A stretch of 64,000 nt of DNA from Gordonia alkanivorans NBRC 16433 (lineage in GTDB: Bacteria > Actinomycetota > Actinomycetes > Mycobacteriales > Mycobacteriaceae). The notes beneath the pieces are model-generated. The model made no database searches and was not told the origin of the DNA. It worked only from the letters and a program-made list of their open reading frames with translations. Where the stretch lies: positions 1 to 64,000 of the forward strand of contig NZ_BACI01000046.1 in NCBI RefSeq assembly GCF_000225505.1, read 5' to 3'. The position numbers were made by a program, and so were the translations under genes. Numbering within the stretch: position 1 is the first letter of the stretch; each line of letters opens with the position of its first letter. Below are positions 52,795-61,608 of this stretch, one piece after another.

Positions 52795-53405
52795 TGCCAA
52801 GCCGTTCACGCTCGACGCCGGCCGTTGCCCAACGCCGCCGGCAGGCGGTGATCACCGCGGCCGCCTTCGTCGTCATCGCGCTGGTGTTCGCGATCACCTG
52901 GTTCATCAACAGCGGCAGCGATTCCGGCGCCGACGAGTCGGTCACCGCGGGTTCGGCCTCGTCGAAGAGTTCGACCGTCCGGACGTCGGCCGGCAAGACC
53001 ACTGCTGCCACGTCGACCACAGCCGAGTCGACGGCCCGCAACACAACTTCCGAGACCACGGCCCCGAAGTCGAGCAGGACGAGGACCTCCACGGCGAAGA
53101 CGCCGGCACCCGCGGCGGCCCCCGCGCACGTCACGCGCACCCTCGCGCTCATCGACGCCGGCGAGTGGCCGGAGGCCGCCCGCGCACCGGGGACGAAGGG
53201 CGGGATCACCTTCCGTAACAACGAGCGTCGTCTGCCGGCCACGGATGCCGACGGCCGCCGTGTCGCATACCGGGAATGGGACGTCAACCCGAAGGAGCCC
53301 GGCCGCAGCCGGGACGCCGAGCGGATCGTCACCGGGAGCGACGGAACCGCCTGGTACACAGCCGATCACTACCGCTCGTTCATCCTGATTCGAGGACCGT
53401 CATGA
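52794..53405 (+). CDS. Membrane-anchored guanyl-specific ribonuclease (RNase Sa/barnase family)
   Basis: 203 aa. Basic N-terminus, one membrane helix or uncleaved signal (~17-38), a Ser/Thr-rich linker (~40-110), then a microbial ribonuclease domain (~114-201). It aligns by eye with RNase Sa: Glu161 in REWDV, Arg177 in AERIVTG and His192 in ADHYRSF match catalytic Glu54, Arg69 and His85. The next gene is a barstar-like inhibitor starting 4 nt before its stop. The domain would face outside, while the inhibitor protects the cytosol. Sits where Rv0426c lies in M. tuberculosis. Confidence 0.85.
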   Translation: MPSRSRSTPAVAQRRRQAVITAAAFVVIALVFAITWFINSGSDSGADESVTAGSASSKSSTVRTSAGKTTAATSTTAESTARNTTSETTAPKSSRTRTSTAKTPAPAAAPAHVTRTLALIDAGEWPEAARAPGTKGGITFRNNERRLPATDADGRRVAYREWDVNPKEPGRSRDAERIVTGSDGTAWYTADHYRSFILIRGPS

Positions 53406-53914
53406 CCTCGCACGACGATTTCGGCAGTCGCCTCCGCCGTTTCCTCGACGGCGCGGGGAACGACGGCCCGGCGGTCGGACTCACGCTCTCCCCGGAGTTG
53501 CCCGACCTCGGTCCAGGCGTCCGCCTGCGCACCATCAGCGGCACCGCGGCGACCACCACCGGGGCCATGTACACCGCCTTCGCGCGCGTGTGGGACTTCC
53601 CCGATCACTTCGGCCGCAACCGAGATGCCTTCGACGACTGCATGCGCGATCTCGACGCCCCCGATGCCGACGGCCGCACTCCGGCTTCCATCGTCACCCA
53701 CGTCACCCAGGCTCACCGCCTGCTCGACGAGGACGACGCGACCTTCACCTGGTTCGCCGACTCGATCGGCTTCTACCGCGATCACTATCGCGACCTGGGG
53801 CGGACTTTCGCACTGGTCCTGTCGACCTCCTCGTCACGCGCCTCGGCCGTACGCACGCGCTGGGACGGCGCCGGTGTGCCGGTCGCCGACCTCGACAGCA
53901 TCGGGGAGTGCTGA
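53402..53914 (+). CDS. Barstar-like ribonuclease inhibitor
   Basis: 170 aa. The centre matches the barstar family: ARVWDFPDHFGRNRDAFDDCMRDL (in barstar, this helix and loop enter the barnase active site). The remainder has barstar-like helices and strands (FALVLSTSSSRASAVR). ATGA overlap with the ribonuclease gene makes a toxin-antitoxin-like arrangement with the enzyme first. Confidence 0.87.
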   Translation: MTSHDDFGSRLRRFLDGAGNDGPAVGLTLSPELPDLGPGVRLRTISGTAATTTGAMYTAFARVWDFPDHFGRNRDAFDDCMRDLDAPDADGRTPASIVTHVTQAHRLLDEDDATFTWFADSIGFYRDHYRDLGRTFALVLSTSSSRASAVRTRWDGAGVPVADLDSIGEC

Positions 53915-54700
53915 ATGCGGTTCGCCACGTGGAACGTCAACTCCATCCGCGCACGATCGGAATCGGTGGTCGAGTGGATGGAATCGGCCGATATCGACGT
54001 CCTCGCGATGCAGGAGACCAAGTGTCACGACGACGCTTTCCCGCTGATGAGCTTCCTTGCGTCCGGGTACGACGTCGCCCACGTCGGGCAGGGCGCCTAC
54101 AACGGTGTGGCGATCGCATCGCGAATCGGACTCGACGCCGTCGAGATCGCCTTCGACGGGGTACCCACGTATCCGGTCGACAACCAGCCGATCCGTGAGG
54201 CCCGCGCGATCTCGGCGGTGTGCGCGGGAATCCGGGTGTGGAGCCTGTACGTGCCCAACGGGCGGACACCCGAGGACCCGCACTACGAGTACAAGCTCCG
54301 TTGGCTCGACGCCCTCGGTGACCACATCGCGTTGCGTCTGGCCCACGACCCCGCCGCCGAGATGATGCTGGCCGGCGACTGGAACGTCGCGCAGACCGAC
54401 GACGACGTCTGGGATCGCACGTACTTCGAGGGACGCACCCACGTCACGCCACCGGAACGCGCTGCGGTGCAGCGGTTCCTGGACGGCGGCCTGGTCGACT
54501 CCGCCCTCCCCTATGCCCCGGGCTACACGTTCTGGGATTACACGCAGTTGCGGTTCCCCCGCAACGAGGGCATGCGCATCGACTACGCGTTCTGCTCACC
54601 TGCACTCGACACGCGTGTCATGGGCGCGCACATCGACCGCGAGGCGCGGAAACGCAAGGGCGCCAGCGATCACGCGCCGGTCGTCTTCGACCTCGGATAA
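53915..54700 (+). CDS. xthA: Exodeoxyribonuclease III (AP endonuclease)
   Basis: 261 aa, base excision repair enzyme. Motifs: TWNVNSIRAR, MQETKCHDDAFP (catalytic Glu), YVPNGR, LAGDWNVAQTDDD (Asp, Asn) and KGASDHAPVVFDL (active-site His). It starts right after the barstar stop and is colinear with Rv0427c. The stop codon is followed by a palindromic intergenic repeat. Confidence 0.95.
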   Translation: MRFATWNVNSIRARSESVVEWMESADIDVLAMQETKCHDDAFPLMSFLASGYDVAHVGQGAYNGVAIASRIGLDAVEIAFDGVPTYPVDNQPIREARAISAVCAGIRVWSLYVPNGRTPEDPHYEYKLRWLDALGDHIALRLAHDPAAEMMLAGDWNVAQTDDDVWDRTYFEGRTHVTPPERAAVQRFLDGGLVDSALPYAPGYTFWDYTQLRFPRNEGMRIDYAFCSPALDTRVMGAHIDREARKRKGASDHAPVVFDLG

Positions 54701-54704
54701 CCCG

Positions 54705-54743
54705 CTCCCTGAGGAGCGAGCTTGCGAGCGTCTCGAAGGGTCA
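54705..54743. repeat. Intergenic palindromic repeat (CTCCCTGAGG family)
   Basis: An imperfect palindrome that begins CTCCCTGAGGAGCGAGC and ends CGTCTCGAAGGGTCA, between two convergent genes. Its last three bases are the stop codon of the siderophore reductase gene. The first ten bases match the arm of the hairpin at 29797. Confidence 0.6.
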
Positions 54744-55496
54744 GGCGAAGGACTTGCCCGGAATCCAGTAGGCCTGTGCCTTCACCGACTTCTTGGGGAT
54801 GCCGTACTCGTCCTTCAGCGACGCCGCGACCGCACGGGTGCTCACCGAATCGAGTGCGACCCAACCGAAGTGGTCGCCCGCGGCGAATGCCGAGGACCGC
54901 ACCGCGTCGACGAGGGCGACGCCGTCGTGTTCACGCGCGATCCAGTGGATGGTGTCATGTGCGCGGGCCCGCACCGGCAGGGCCTTGTCGCTCTCGTGCT
55001 GGTACTCCAACCACAACGTCGCGGGCGTCTCCGGTCTGCCGGAGGCACCGATCGCGTCGAGCAGCGAGTTGATCGCCGGGAGCGAGGCCGGGTCGCCGGC
55101 GATGATCCAGCCGCGGACCTCGTCGCCGGGCATCGTGAACTTGGAACCCATCACGGTGGCGGTGATCGTGTCCCCGACCCGCGCGTGCTGAGCCCAGCGG
55201 GCCGCGATGCCGTTGTGGAGGGCGAACTCGATGCCGAAGGTGTCGGCTGCGGGATCGGCGTCGACCAGGGTGTAGCCGCGCTGGTGGAGTTTGCCCGCGT
55301 CGTCGAACCACATCCGGATCCACATAGTGGGGTGCAGTGCCCGCTTCGCCAGAAGACCGCCGCCGGTGAACGTCAGGCGCACATAGTGATCGGTGACGAC
55401 CTGGGTGCCGGTCACGGTCAGCTCGAAGTCGTCGCCGCCGAGGAGTTTGAGGACGGCGCCCTGCCAGCCGCGGCCCTTCGTCGCGACTTGACTCAC
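54741..55496 (-). CDS. Siderophore-interacting (ferric reductase) flavoprotein
   Basis: 251 aa of the SIP/ViuB family (FAD-binding, NADPH-linked), which reduces ferric siderophores in the cytoplasm. Motifs: VRLTFTGGGLL, QRGYTLVDADP (equivalent to RxYT), WIIAGDPASLPAINSLLD and a C-terminal GYWR-like KAQAYWIPG. GTG start at 55496, overlapping the acyl ligase stop as GTGA, so it belongs to the iron-regulated operon. Confidence 0.88.
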   Translation of the reverse strand: MSQVATKGRGWQGAVLKLLGGDDFELTVTGTQVVTDHYVRLTFTGGGLLAKRALHPTMWIRMWFDDAGKLHQRGYTLVDADPAADTFGIEFALHNGIAARWAQHARVGDTITATVMGSKFTMPGDEVRGWIIAGDPASLPAINSLLDAIGASGRPETPATLWLEYQHESDKALPVRARAHDTIHWIAREHDGVALVDAVRSSAFAAGDHFGWVALDSVSTRAVAASLKDEYGIPKKSVKAQAYWIPGKSFA

Positions 55497-57157
55497 TTCT
55501 GTCCGATGGTTTCGAACGCCCCGTCCTCGACCATCTGCCGGGTCTCGAGGCGACGGATCTTGCCCGACGTGGTGCGCGGAACCGCGTCGGGTGCCACGAA
55601 GATCACCTCGGCGGGCATGATCCCGCACGCCGACGCCACCTCCGAGTTGACCTCGGCGCGAGCCTTGTCCGGGTCCGAACCCTTGTACTCGGCGAGGATC
55701 ACCAGACCCGGGCGCGACGAGCCCTCACCGCGGGCCATCGCGACCACACCGCCCCGGCGCACGCCCGCGACCTCCGCGGCGGCACGCTCGATCTCGATCG
55801 GGAACAGGTTGCGGCCGGCGACGATGATGACCTCTTTGGCGCGTCCACAGATGACCAGTCGGTCGTCGATCAGGTAACCGAGGTCTCCGGTGGCGAACCA
55901 TTCCCCCGCACCGAGGTCGGGGCCGCCGAGATAACCGCGCATCATCGAGGTACCCCGGATCTCAACGTGCCCGACCGAACGCCCGTCGATGACCGGAACG
56001 TCCACATTCGGTTCGACGATCCGAACCTGCATGCCGCCCAGCGGCTTTCCGAGGAGCGCGTATCGCCGGCGGATGGGTTCGCCACCGCCGGGCGGGGTCA
56101 CGGTGACCTCGTCGTAGTGCGCGCCCTCGCCGACCGCGGGCATCGTGACGGCACAGGCGGATTCGGCCATACCGTAGGCGGGTGCGGCGGCCGAAGGCTC
56201 GAAGCCGAACGGCGCCGTGGCCTCCAGGAACTTGTCGAAGGCGTCGGCGTCGATGGGTTCGCCGCCGCTGATCGCGACACGGAGGTTCGACAGGTCGATG
56301 TCGCGCAGGAGCTTTCCGTAGCGTCCGAGGATGTCGTAGGCGAAGTTCGGGGCGGCGGTGACGGTGGCCTTCGTCTCGGTCAGCCACTGCATCCACTTGA
56401 ACGGCGCGGCCGCGAAGGCCGTGTTCGGCACCACGTAGGCGGGGATGCCCGTCGTCATTCCGGCGAGGAGGAACATCAGTCCCATGTCGTGGTAGAGCGG
56501 CAACCAGGTGAACCCGGTGTCGCGGGTGCGGTGCATACCCAGGCGGCTCACCAATTCGATGGCGTTGGAGTACACCGCCGACGCCGTGAGGACCGCGGTC
56601 TTCGGATCACCGGTCGATCCGGCGGTGCCCTGCAGGACCGCGACGCTGTTGGGGTTGACATTGCGGGCGACGAAGCCGCTGGTGTCGGCGGCGATCCCGT
56701 ATTCGGCGACCCTAGCGATGCGGAGCTGCCCGTCGACCTTGGTGAGCAGATCGAGCTGGGAGCCGCTCCCGAGGACGGTGCCGACGCCGATCGAGACGAA
56801 TCGCCTGTAGGTGGTCTCCGCCCAGCGGCTCTCGTCGGCTCCGCGGATGGGTCCGGGCAGGATGCTCACCGGAACGCCGGCGAGCCATGCGCCCTGGATC
56901 GCAGCGATGAGGTCGACCGTGGGATCGCCGATGAGACCGACGGCGAGCGGCTCGTGCAGGTCACTGTCGGCGAGGAGCTGCACCGCGATCTGTTCGGCGC
57001 GCGCGTGAACCTCGCGCCAGGGCGCGATCACCCATTCGCCGGATTCGGAGTCGAGCACGGACAGCGTGGTGTCCCCGGCCAGCATCGCCTCGCGGACGGT
57101 CGCCGCGAGGGTGTTGGTCGAGCCTGTTTCCTCCAGAACCACGCTGCTCTGCGACAT
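55493..57157 (-). CDS. Acyl-ACP ligase, MbtM/FadD33-like
   Basis: 554-aa adenylate-forming enzyme. QGTAGSTGDPKTAV is the A3 P-loop region, LPLYHDMGLMFLL matches fatty acyl-AMP ligases, and GYLIDDRLVICGRAKEVIIVAGRN is the hinge. A SGKIRR Lys lies at the C-terminus. In mycobactin synthesis MbtM (FadD33) loads a long-chain acyl group onto the carrier protein MbtL. Divergent from the NRPS; the 333-bp gap carries iron boxes. ATG at 57157. Confidence 0.85.
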   Translation of the reverse strand: MSQSSVVLEETGSTNTLAATVREAMLAGDTTLSVLDSESGEWVIAPWREVHARAEQIAVQLLADSDLHEPLAVGLIGDPTVDLIAAIQGAWLAGVPVSILPGPIRGADESRWAETTYRRFVSIGVGTVLGSGSQLDLLTKVDGQLRIARVAEYGIAADTSGFVARNVNPNSVAVLQGTAGSTGDPKTAVLTASAVYSNAIELVSRLGMHRTRDTGFTWLPLYHDMGLMFLLAGMTTGIPAYVVPNTAFAAAPFKWMQWLTETKATVTAAPNFAYDILGRYGKLLRDIDLSNLRVAISGGEPIDADAFDKFLEATAPFGFEPSAAAPAYGMAESACAVTMPAVGEGAHYDEVTVTPPGGGEPIRRRYALLGKPLGGMQVRIVEPNVDVPVIDGRSVGHVEIRGTSMMRGYLGGPDLGAGEWFATGDLGYLIDDRLVICGRAKEVIIVAGRNLFPIEIERAAAEVAGVRRGGVVAMARGEGSSRPGLVILAEYKGSDPDKARAEVNSEVASACGIMPAEVIFVAPDAVPRTTSGKIRRLETRQMVEDGAFETIGQK

Positions 57158-57271
57158 GTTCGTTCCCCGTTCTCGCCGACCGCGTGTGTCGGCTGTCGTG
57201 TTCGTGTGGATGCGTCCGGTTCGCATGTATCGCGCGGGTCGCGGCGCCCGGTGTCGGCCCGCCACCCTTGG

Positions 57272-57290
57272 ATAGGTTAGCCTAAACTTC
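57272..57290. promoter_or_regulatory. Iron box 1 (IdeR/DtxR-type)
   Basis: ATAGGTTAGCCTAAACTTC; 15 of 19 positions agree with the consensus iron box. It is 115 bp from the acyl ligase ATG, so it likely controls the minus-strand operon. Confidence 0.8.
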
Positions 57291-57363
57291 ATAGCGCACA
57301 AGAGCCCGTCCACCGTCGATGGCGGCGTGATTCAGATCATCTGGCCAGACGACGGTCCGCAAC

Positions 57364-57382
57364 TTAGGCTTACCTAAGTCTA
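57364..57382. promoter_or_regulatory. Iron box 2 (IdeR/DtxR-type)
   Basis: TTAGGCTTACCTAAGTCTA; 12 of 19 positions agree; both half-sites TTAGG and CCTAA are intact. Confidence 0.65.
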
Positions 57383-57415
57383 GTGCCCGGAGCGGGCGTT
57401 TCGTACAGCGACTAG

Positions 57416-57434
57416 TTAGTATAACCTACCCTAA
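57416..57434. promoter_or_regulatory. Iron box 3 (IdeR/DtxR-type)
   Basis: TTAGTATAACCTACCCTAA; 15 of 19 positions agree with the consensus. It ends 56 bp from the NRPS ATG. Confidence 0.75.
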
Positions 57435-57490
57435 ATTGGGCAGAGTGCTCGAGTGAAAGACGTTTCCGACCCGCGAGAGGCAATCGGCTG

Positions 57491-60400
57491 ATGGCCACGA
57501 ATCCTGAGATGACTCCCCCCATCGCGGACCTCGTCAGCCCCGCCGACATCCGGGCCCAGGTCGCTGCCGCCCTCGGCGTCACACCTGAGTCCCTCGACCC
57601 CACCGGAGACCTCATCGCCCAGGGCCTCGACTCCCTGCGCATGATGCGACTGGCCGGCACCTGGCGCAAACGCGGCATCGACATCGACTTCGCCCGCCTC
57701 GCCGCCTCCCCCACCCTCGACGCCTGGACCGCGCTCCTCGGCGGACCGTCGACTCCCGCGGAGATGAGCGCATCGCCGGAGAACGTCGATCCCACAGCAC
57801 CTTTCCCACTGGCGCCGATGCAGCACGCCTATTGGATCGGACGGTCCGACAGCCATGCGTTCGGCAATGTGGCCGCGCACCTCTACATCGAGTTCGACGG
57901 CCACGGCCTCGATCCCGACCGCTTCACCACCGCCATGGGTGAGCTGATGGAGCGTCATCCGATGCTGCGGGTCCGTGTGCTCCCCGACGGCACGCAGGTC
58001 GTCGGGCCCGCACACCCGGACGCGATCGCCGTTCACGATCTGCGCAGCCAGTCGGCCGAGATGGTCGAGAAGATACTCGCCGAAACGCGTTCCCACGGAA
58101 CGCATCGCACCCTGCCCGTCGAAGAGGGCGCGGTCATCCGCGCGGAACTGAGTCTGCTGCCCGACGGGTCCACCCGCGTGCACCTCGACGTCGACATGAT
58201 CGCGGCCGACGCCATGAGCTACCGCGTCCTCGTCGACGACTTCGCTCGCCTCTACCGCGGGGAGACCCTGCCCGAACTGGGTGTCACCTTCGCGACGATC
58301 ACCGCCGACCGAACCTCCCGCGAGATCCGCGACGAAGACCTCGCCTGGTGGCGGGAGCGCATCCCGCACCTGCCCGGACCGCCGGAACTCCCGCTCGACG
58401 ACCGCGCCGCCCGCGGCGAGGTGGAGCCGCGCAGCGTCCGCTTGCACCATTCGGTCTCGGCCTCGGAATGGAAGCGTCTCGAGGAGCACGCCCATCGTCG
58501 AGGTGTGACCCCCGCGGCCGCGGTGGCGGCGGTCTTCGCCGAGGCGGTCGGCACCCATGCGGCGAATTCCCGTTTCCTGCTGACCGTTCCGCTGTTCGAT
58601 CGTCCCCGGATCCATGCCGACGTCGAGCGTGTGGTCGGCGACTTCACCTCGTCGATCCTCGTCGAGGCCGACCTGAGCGAATCGGCAACGCTCGCCGAGC
58701 GTGCACGCCAGATGCGCTCGGCGATGCACGATGCCGCTGCTCACGGATCGATGAGCGGTCTCGACGTCCTCCGCGAACTCGGCCGAGCCCGAGGCGAATC
58801 CGTCATCTCGCCGGTCGTGTTCACCAGCGCGCTCGGGCTCGGCGACCTGTTCTCCCCTCAGGCGACCGACGTCCTCGGCGACCCCGCCTGGATCGTGTCG
58901 CAGGGGCCCCAGGTGCTGCTCGACGCCCAGGTCACCGAGATCGCCGGGGGACTGCTCCTGAACTGGGACGTCCGGGTGTCCGACCTCGACGAGTCCACTG
59001 CCCGCGCGATGTTCGACTACTACGTCCGGCTTCTCGGTCTCCTCGTCGACGGCGAATGGGATGTCCCGGCACCCGACCCGGTCGCCGATGACGTCCGTGC
59101 ACAGCGACTTTCGGTCGAGCGACCGCTGCCCGACACCGACACCTTCGACGGGACACTGCACGGCACGATCTTCGGTCGCGCGGCGCAACGGCCGACGACC
59201 CCGGCGGTCACCACCGATTCCCGGACGTGGACGCACGGCGAACTCACCGACGAGGCACTTCGGGTGGCGGGCGCACTCGCCGCCGCGGGCGTCTGCACCG
59301 GCGACACCGTCGTCGTCAACCTGCCCAAGGGTGGCGACCAGGTCGTCGCCGCGCTCGCCGTCCTGGCCGTGGGCGCCGCCTACGTGCCGATCGCGCCGAC
59401 GCAGCCCGCGACCCGACGAGACCGCATCGTCTCCATCGCCGGACCACGCGCCGTGCTCACCGCCGATGTCGACGCCTGGACGGAGTCCAACGGCCCCACC
59501 GTCATCGACCTCGACGCGGCACGCACCTCAGCACCGGTCGACCCGGTGGAGGTCACCGGCGAGGAGTTGGCCTACATCCTGTTCACGTCCGGATCGACGG
59601 GACTGCCCAAGGGCGTCCAGGTCCCCCATCGCGCCGCGGTGGCCACCATCTCCGACCTCGTCGACCGTTACTCGATCGACGCCCGTGACCGCAGCCTGCA
59701 GGTCTCCTCGCTCGAGTTCGACCTCTCCGTCTTCGACATCTTCGGTCTCCTCGCGGTCGGCGGCGCCGTCGTCGTACCCGGCGACGACGAACGCACCAAG
59801 GTCGATGACTGGGTGCGACTCCTCGCCGAACACTCGGTGTCCGTGCTCAACTGCGTGCCGTCGATCCTCGGGATGATCCTCGACATCGATTCACTGCCGC
59901 CATCGATGCGGATGATCATCATGGGCGGCGACAAGGTCGACGTCTCGCTGCTCGAACGAGTCGCCACACAACTGCCCGACTGCCGCGTCGCCGGACTGGG
60001 CGGTACCACCGAGACCGCCATCCACTCCACCATCTGCGAGGCGGACGACGTCCCGGCCGGAATGGCGTTCGTGCCCTACGGTGTTCCGCTGCGCGGCGTT
60101 CGCTGCCGAGTCGTCGACGAGACCGGCCGCGATCGGCCCGACCTCGTCCCCGGCGAACTGTGGATCGGTGGCGCCGGCGTCGCCGACGGTTATCGTGGCG
60201 ATCCCGAGCGCACCGCCGATCGTTTCGTTCATCACGACGGCGAGAAGTGGTATCGCACAGGCGATCTCGCCCGGTACCTACCCGGCGGTTTCCTCGACTT
60301 CCTCGGCCGCGCCGACCACATGGTGAAGGTCCGCGGCTATCGCGTGGAGCTAGGCGAGGTCGAAGCAGGCCTGCTCGCTCTCGACGAGGTCGCGTCGGCG

Positions 60401-60946
60401 GTCGCCTGGTCCGACGGCCGGGATCTTCAAGCCGCGGTCGTTGCCGCCGGAACGGTCATCGACGAGAACGCGATCCGGGACCGTCTGTCCGAGTCCCTTC
60501 CGCCGCACATGATCCCGCGGACTGTCACCGTCCTCGACGCGTTGCCGTTGACCGCGAACGGGAAGTACGACCGCAAGGCCCTGGCGGCACTCGTCGACAC
60601 CGCCGAGGGCGGCCCACAGGTCGTCGCACCGCGCACCCCGCTCGAGGAGGCGCTCGTCGTGATCTTCTCCGAGGTGCTGCCCGTCCGGCCGATCGGCGTC
60701 ACCGAGGACTTCATCTCACTCGGCGGTGACTCGGTGCAGGCCACCCGACTCGTGGCCCTGTCCCGCACCTGGCTCGACGCCCCGCGACTGTCGGTCGCCG
60801 ACATCTTCGGTCACCGGACGATCGCGGGTCTCGCCGAGCGGCTCACCGCCCTCGAAGGCACCCGGGTCGAGCGGGTCGCCGCGATCCTCCTCGACGTCGT
60901 GGCCCTCTCCGACCAACAGGTGGATGCCGAACTCGCCGGCACCTGA
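57491..60946 (+). CDS. Nonribosomal peptide synthetase, MbtB-like (ArCP-Cy-A-PCP)
   Basis: 1151 aa. Domain order: aryl carrier protein (~18-85, phosphopantetheine Ser48 in GLDSLRMM), cyclisation domain (~105-540; D235-x4-D240-xx-S243 as in Cy, not the HHxxxDG of C domains), adenylation domain (~560-1050: [34 protein letters not shown]) and a final carrier (~1070-1140, [11 protein letters not shown]). This is the MbtB plan (salicyl-Ser/Thr to phenyloxazoline) without the C-terminal thioesterase, so release needs another enzyme. No MbtA or MbtI gene is in the window. Iron boxes precede it. Confidence 0.9.
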   Translation: MATNPEMTPPIADLVSPADIRAQVAAALGVTPESLDPTGDLIAQGLDSLRMMRLAGTWRKRGIDIDFARLAASPTLDAWTALLGGPSTPAEMSASPENVDPTAPFPLAPMQHAYWIGRSDSHAFGNVAAHLYIEFDGHGLDPDRFTTAMGELMERHPMLRVRVLPDGTQVVGPAHPDAIAVHDLRSQSAEMVEKILAETRSHGTHRTLPVEEGAVIRAELSLLPDGSTRVHLDVDMIAADAMSYRVLVDDFARLYRGETLPELGVTFATITADRTSREIRDEDLAWWRERIPHLPGPPELPLDDRAARGEVEPRSVRLHHSVSASEWKRLEEHAHRRGVTPAAAVAAVFAEAVGTHAANSRFLLTVPLFDRPRIHADVERVVGDFTSSILVEADLSESATLAERARQMRSAMHDAAAHGSMSGLDVLRELGRARGESVISPVVFTSALGLGDLFSPQATDVLGDPAWIVSQGPQVLLDAQVTEIAGGLLLNWDVRVSDLDESTARAMFDYYVRLLGLLVDGEWDVPAPDPVADDVRAQRLSVERPLPDTDTFDGTLHGTIFGRAAQRPTTPAVTTDSRTWTHGELTDEALRVAGALAAAGVCTGDTVVVNLPKGGDQVVAALAVLAVGAAYVPIAPTQPATRRDRIVSIAGPRAVLTADVDAWTESNGPTVIDLDAARTSAPVDPVEVTGEELAYILFTSGSTGLPKGVQVPHRAAVATISDLVDRYSIDARDRSLQVSSLEFDLSVFDIFGLLAVGGAVVVPGDDERTKVDDWVRLLAEHSVSVLNCVPSILGMILDIDSLPPSMRMIIMGGDKVDVSLLERVATQLPDCRVAGLGGTTETAIHSTICEADDVPAGMAFVPYGVPLRGVRCRVVDETGRDRPDLVPGELWIGGAGVADGYRGDPERTADRFVHHDGEKWYRTGDLARYLPGGFLDFLGRADHMVKVRGYRVELGEVEAGLLALDEVASAVAWSDGRDLQAAVVAAGTVIDENAIRDRLSESLPPHMIPRTVTVLDALPLTANGKYDRKALAALVDTAEGGPQVVAPRTPLEEALVVIFSEVLPVRPIGVTEDFISLGGDSVQATRLVALSRTWLDAPRLSVADIFGHRTIAGLAERLTALEGTRVERVAAILLDVVALSDQQVDAELAGT

Positions 60947-60995
60947 CGCATCCAGCAGGCCCGCTTCCACCAGACACCCCGACAGCAAAGGCATC

Positions 60996-61604
60996 ATGAC
61001 CACTTCATCGGCACCCACGTACGACCTGCACTCGGTCGATCTCGACGACGTGTCGCACGCCATCACGGTCCACGGGTGGCTGACCCATCCCAAGGCCAAG
61101 TACTGGGACATGCTGGAGAGCTCCGTCGCGGACGTGGAGAAGATGATCCGGGACACCGCGGCGGCAACGGCCGGTACGCCCTACGGCATGCGCCTGGGCT
61201 ACCACGACGGGCGGCCGCAGTTCCTGTTCGAACTGTACGATCCGCAGACCAGCGAACTCGCCGACCCCGCAAGCGGTTACGTCCACGCCGAGGGCGACAT
61301 CGGGATGCATCTGCTCGTGGCCCACTCCGAGCAGGCCCTGCCCGGCTTCACCGGCACGGTGATGCTGCACATCATGCGGACGGCGATCCTCGAGGTCGGC
61401 GCCGCGCGGGTGGTCGTCGAACCCGACGTCCGCAACACCGCGGTGCACCGCCTCAACGCGAGCGTCGGCTTCCGGGTCGACGGCGACTACCCGGTCGGCA
61501 ACAAGACCGCACACCTGAGCTACTGCACGCGAGACGACTTCCTCCGCGTCACCGCCGGCGGCACCAGTGTCGGCGCCGTCGAGGTTACGGACCTGGGAGC
61601 GTAG
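60996..61604 (+). CDS. Siderophore N-acyltransferase, IucB/MbtK-like
   Basis: 202-aa GNAT of the AlcB/IucB class. Motifs: [14 protein letters not shown] (acceptor-binding region), [30 protein letters not shown] and [15 protein letters not shown] (acetyl-CoA site). Enzymes of this family acylate the N6-hydroxyl of lysine or ornithine to give a hydroxamate. ATG at 60996 with AAGG upstream. Placed between the NRPS and the NIS synthetase, it likely supplies a hydroxamate building block. Confidence 0.88.
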   Translation: MTTSSAPTYDLHSVDLDDVSHAITVHGWLTHPKAKYWDMLESSVADVEKMIRDTAAATAGTPYGMRLGYHDGRPQFLFELYDPQTSELADPASGYVHAEGDIGMHLLVAHSEQALPGFTGTVMLHIMRTAILEVGAARVVVEPDVRNTAVHRLNASVGFRVDGDYPVGNKTAHLSYCTRDDFLRVTAGGTSVGAVEVTDLGA

Positions 61605-61608
61605 CCCG

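Larger units (their letters stand above)
57158..57490. promoter_or_regulatory. Divergent siderophore promoter region with three DtxR/IdeR-type iron boxes
   Basis: 333-bp gap between the acyl ligase and the NRPS. Three 19-bp elements (57272, 57364, 57416) resemble TTAGGTTAGCCTAACCTAA. No coding sequence is seen in the gap. Confidence 0.8.
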
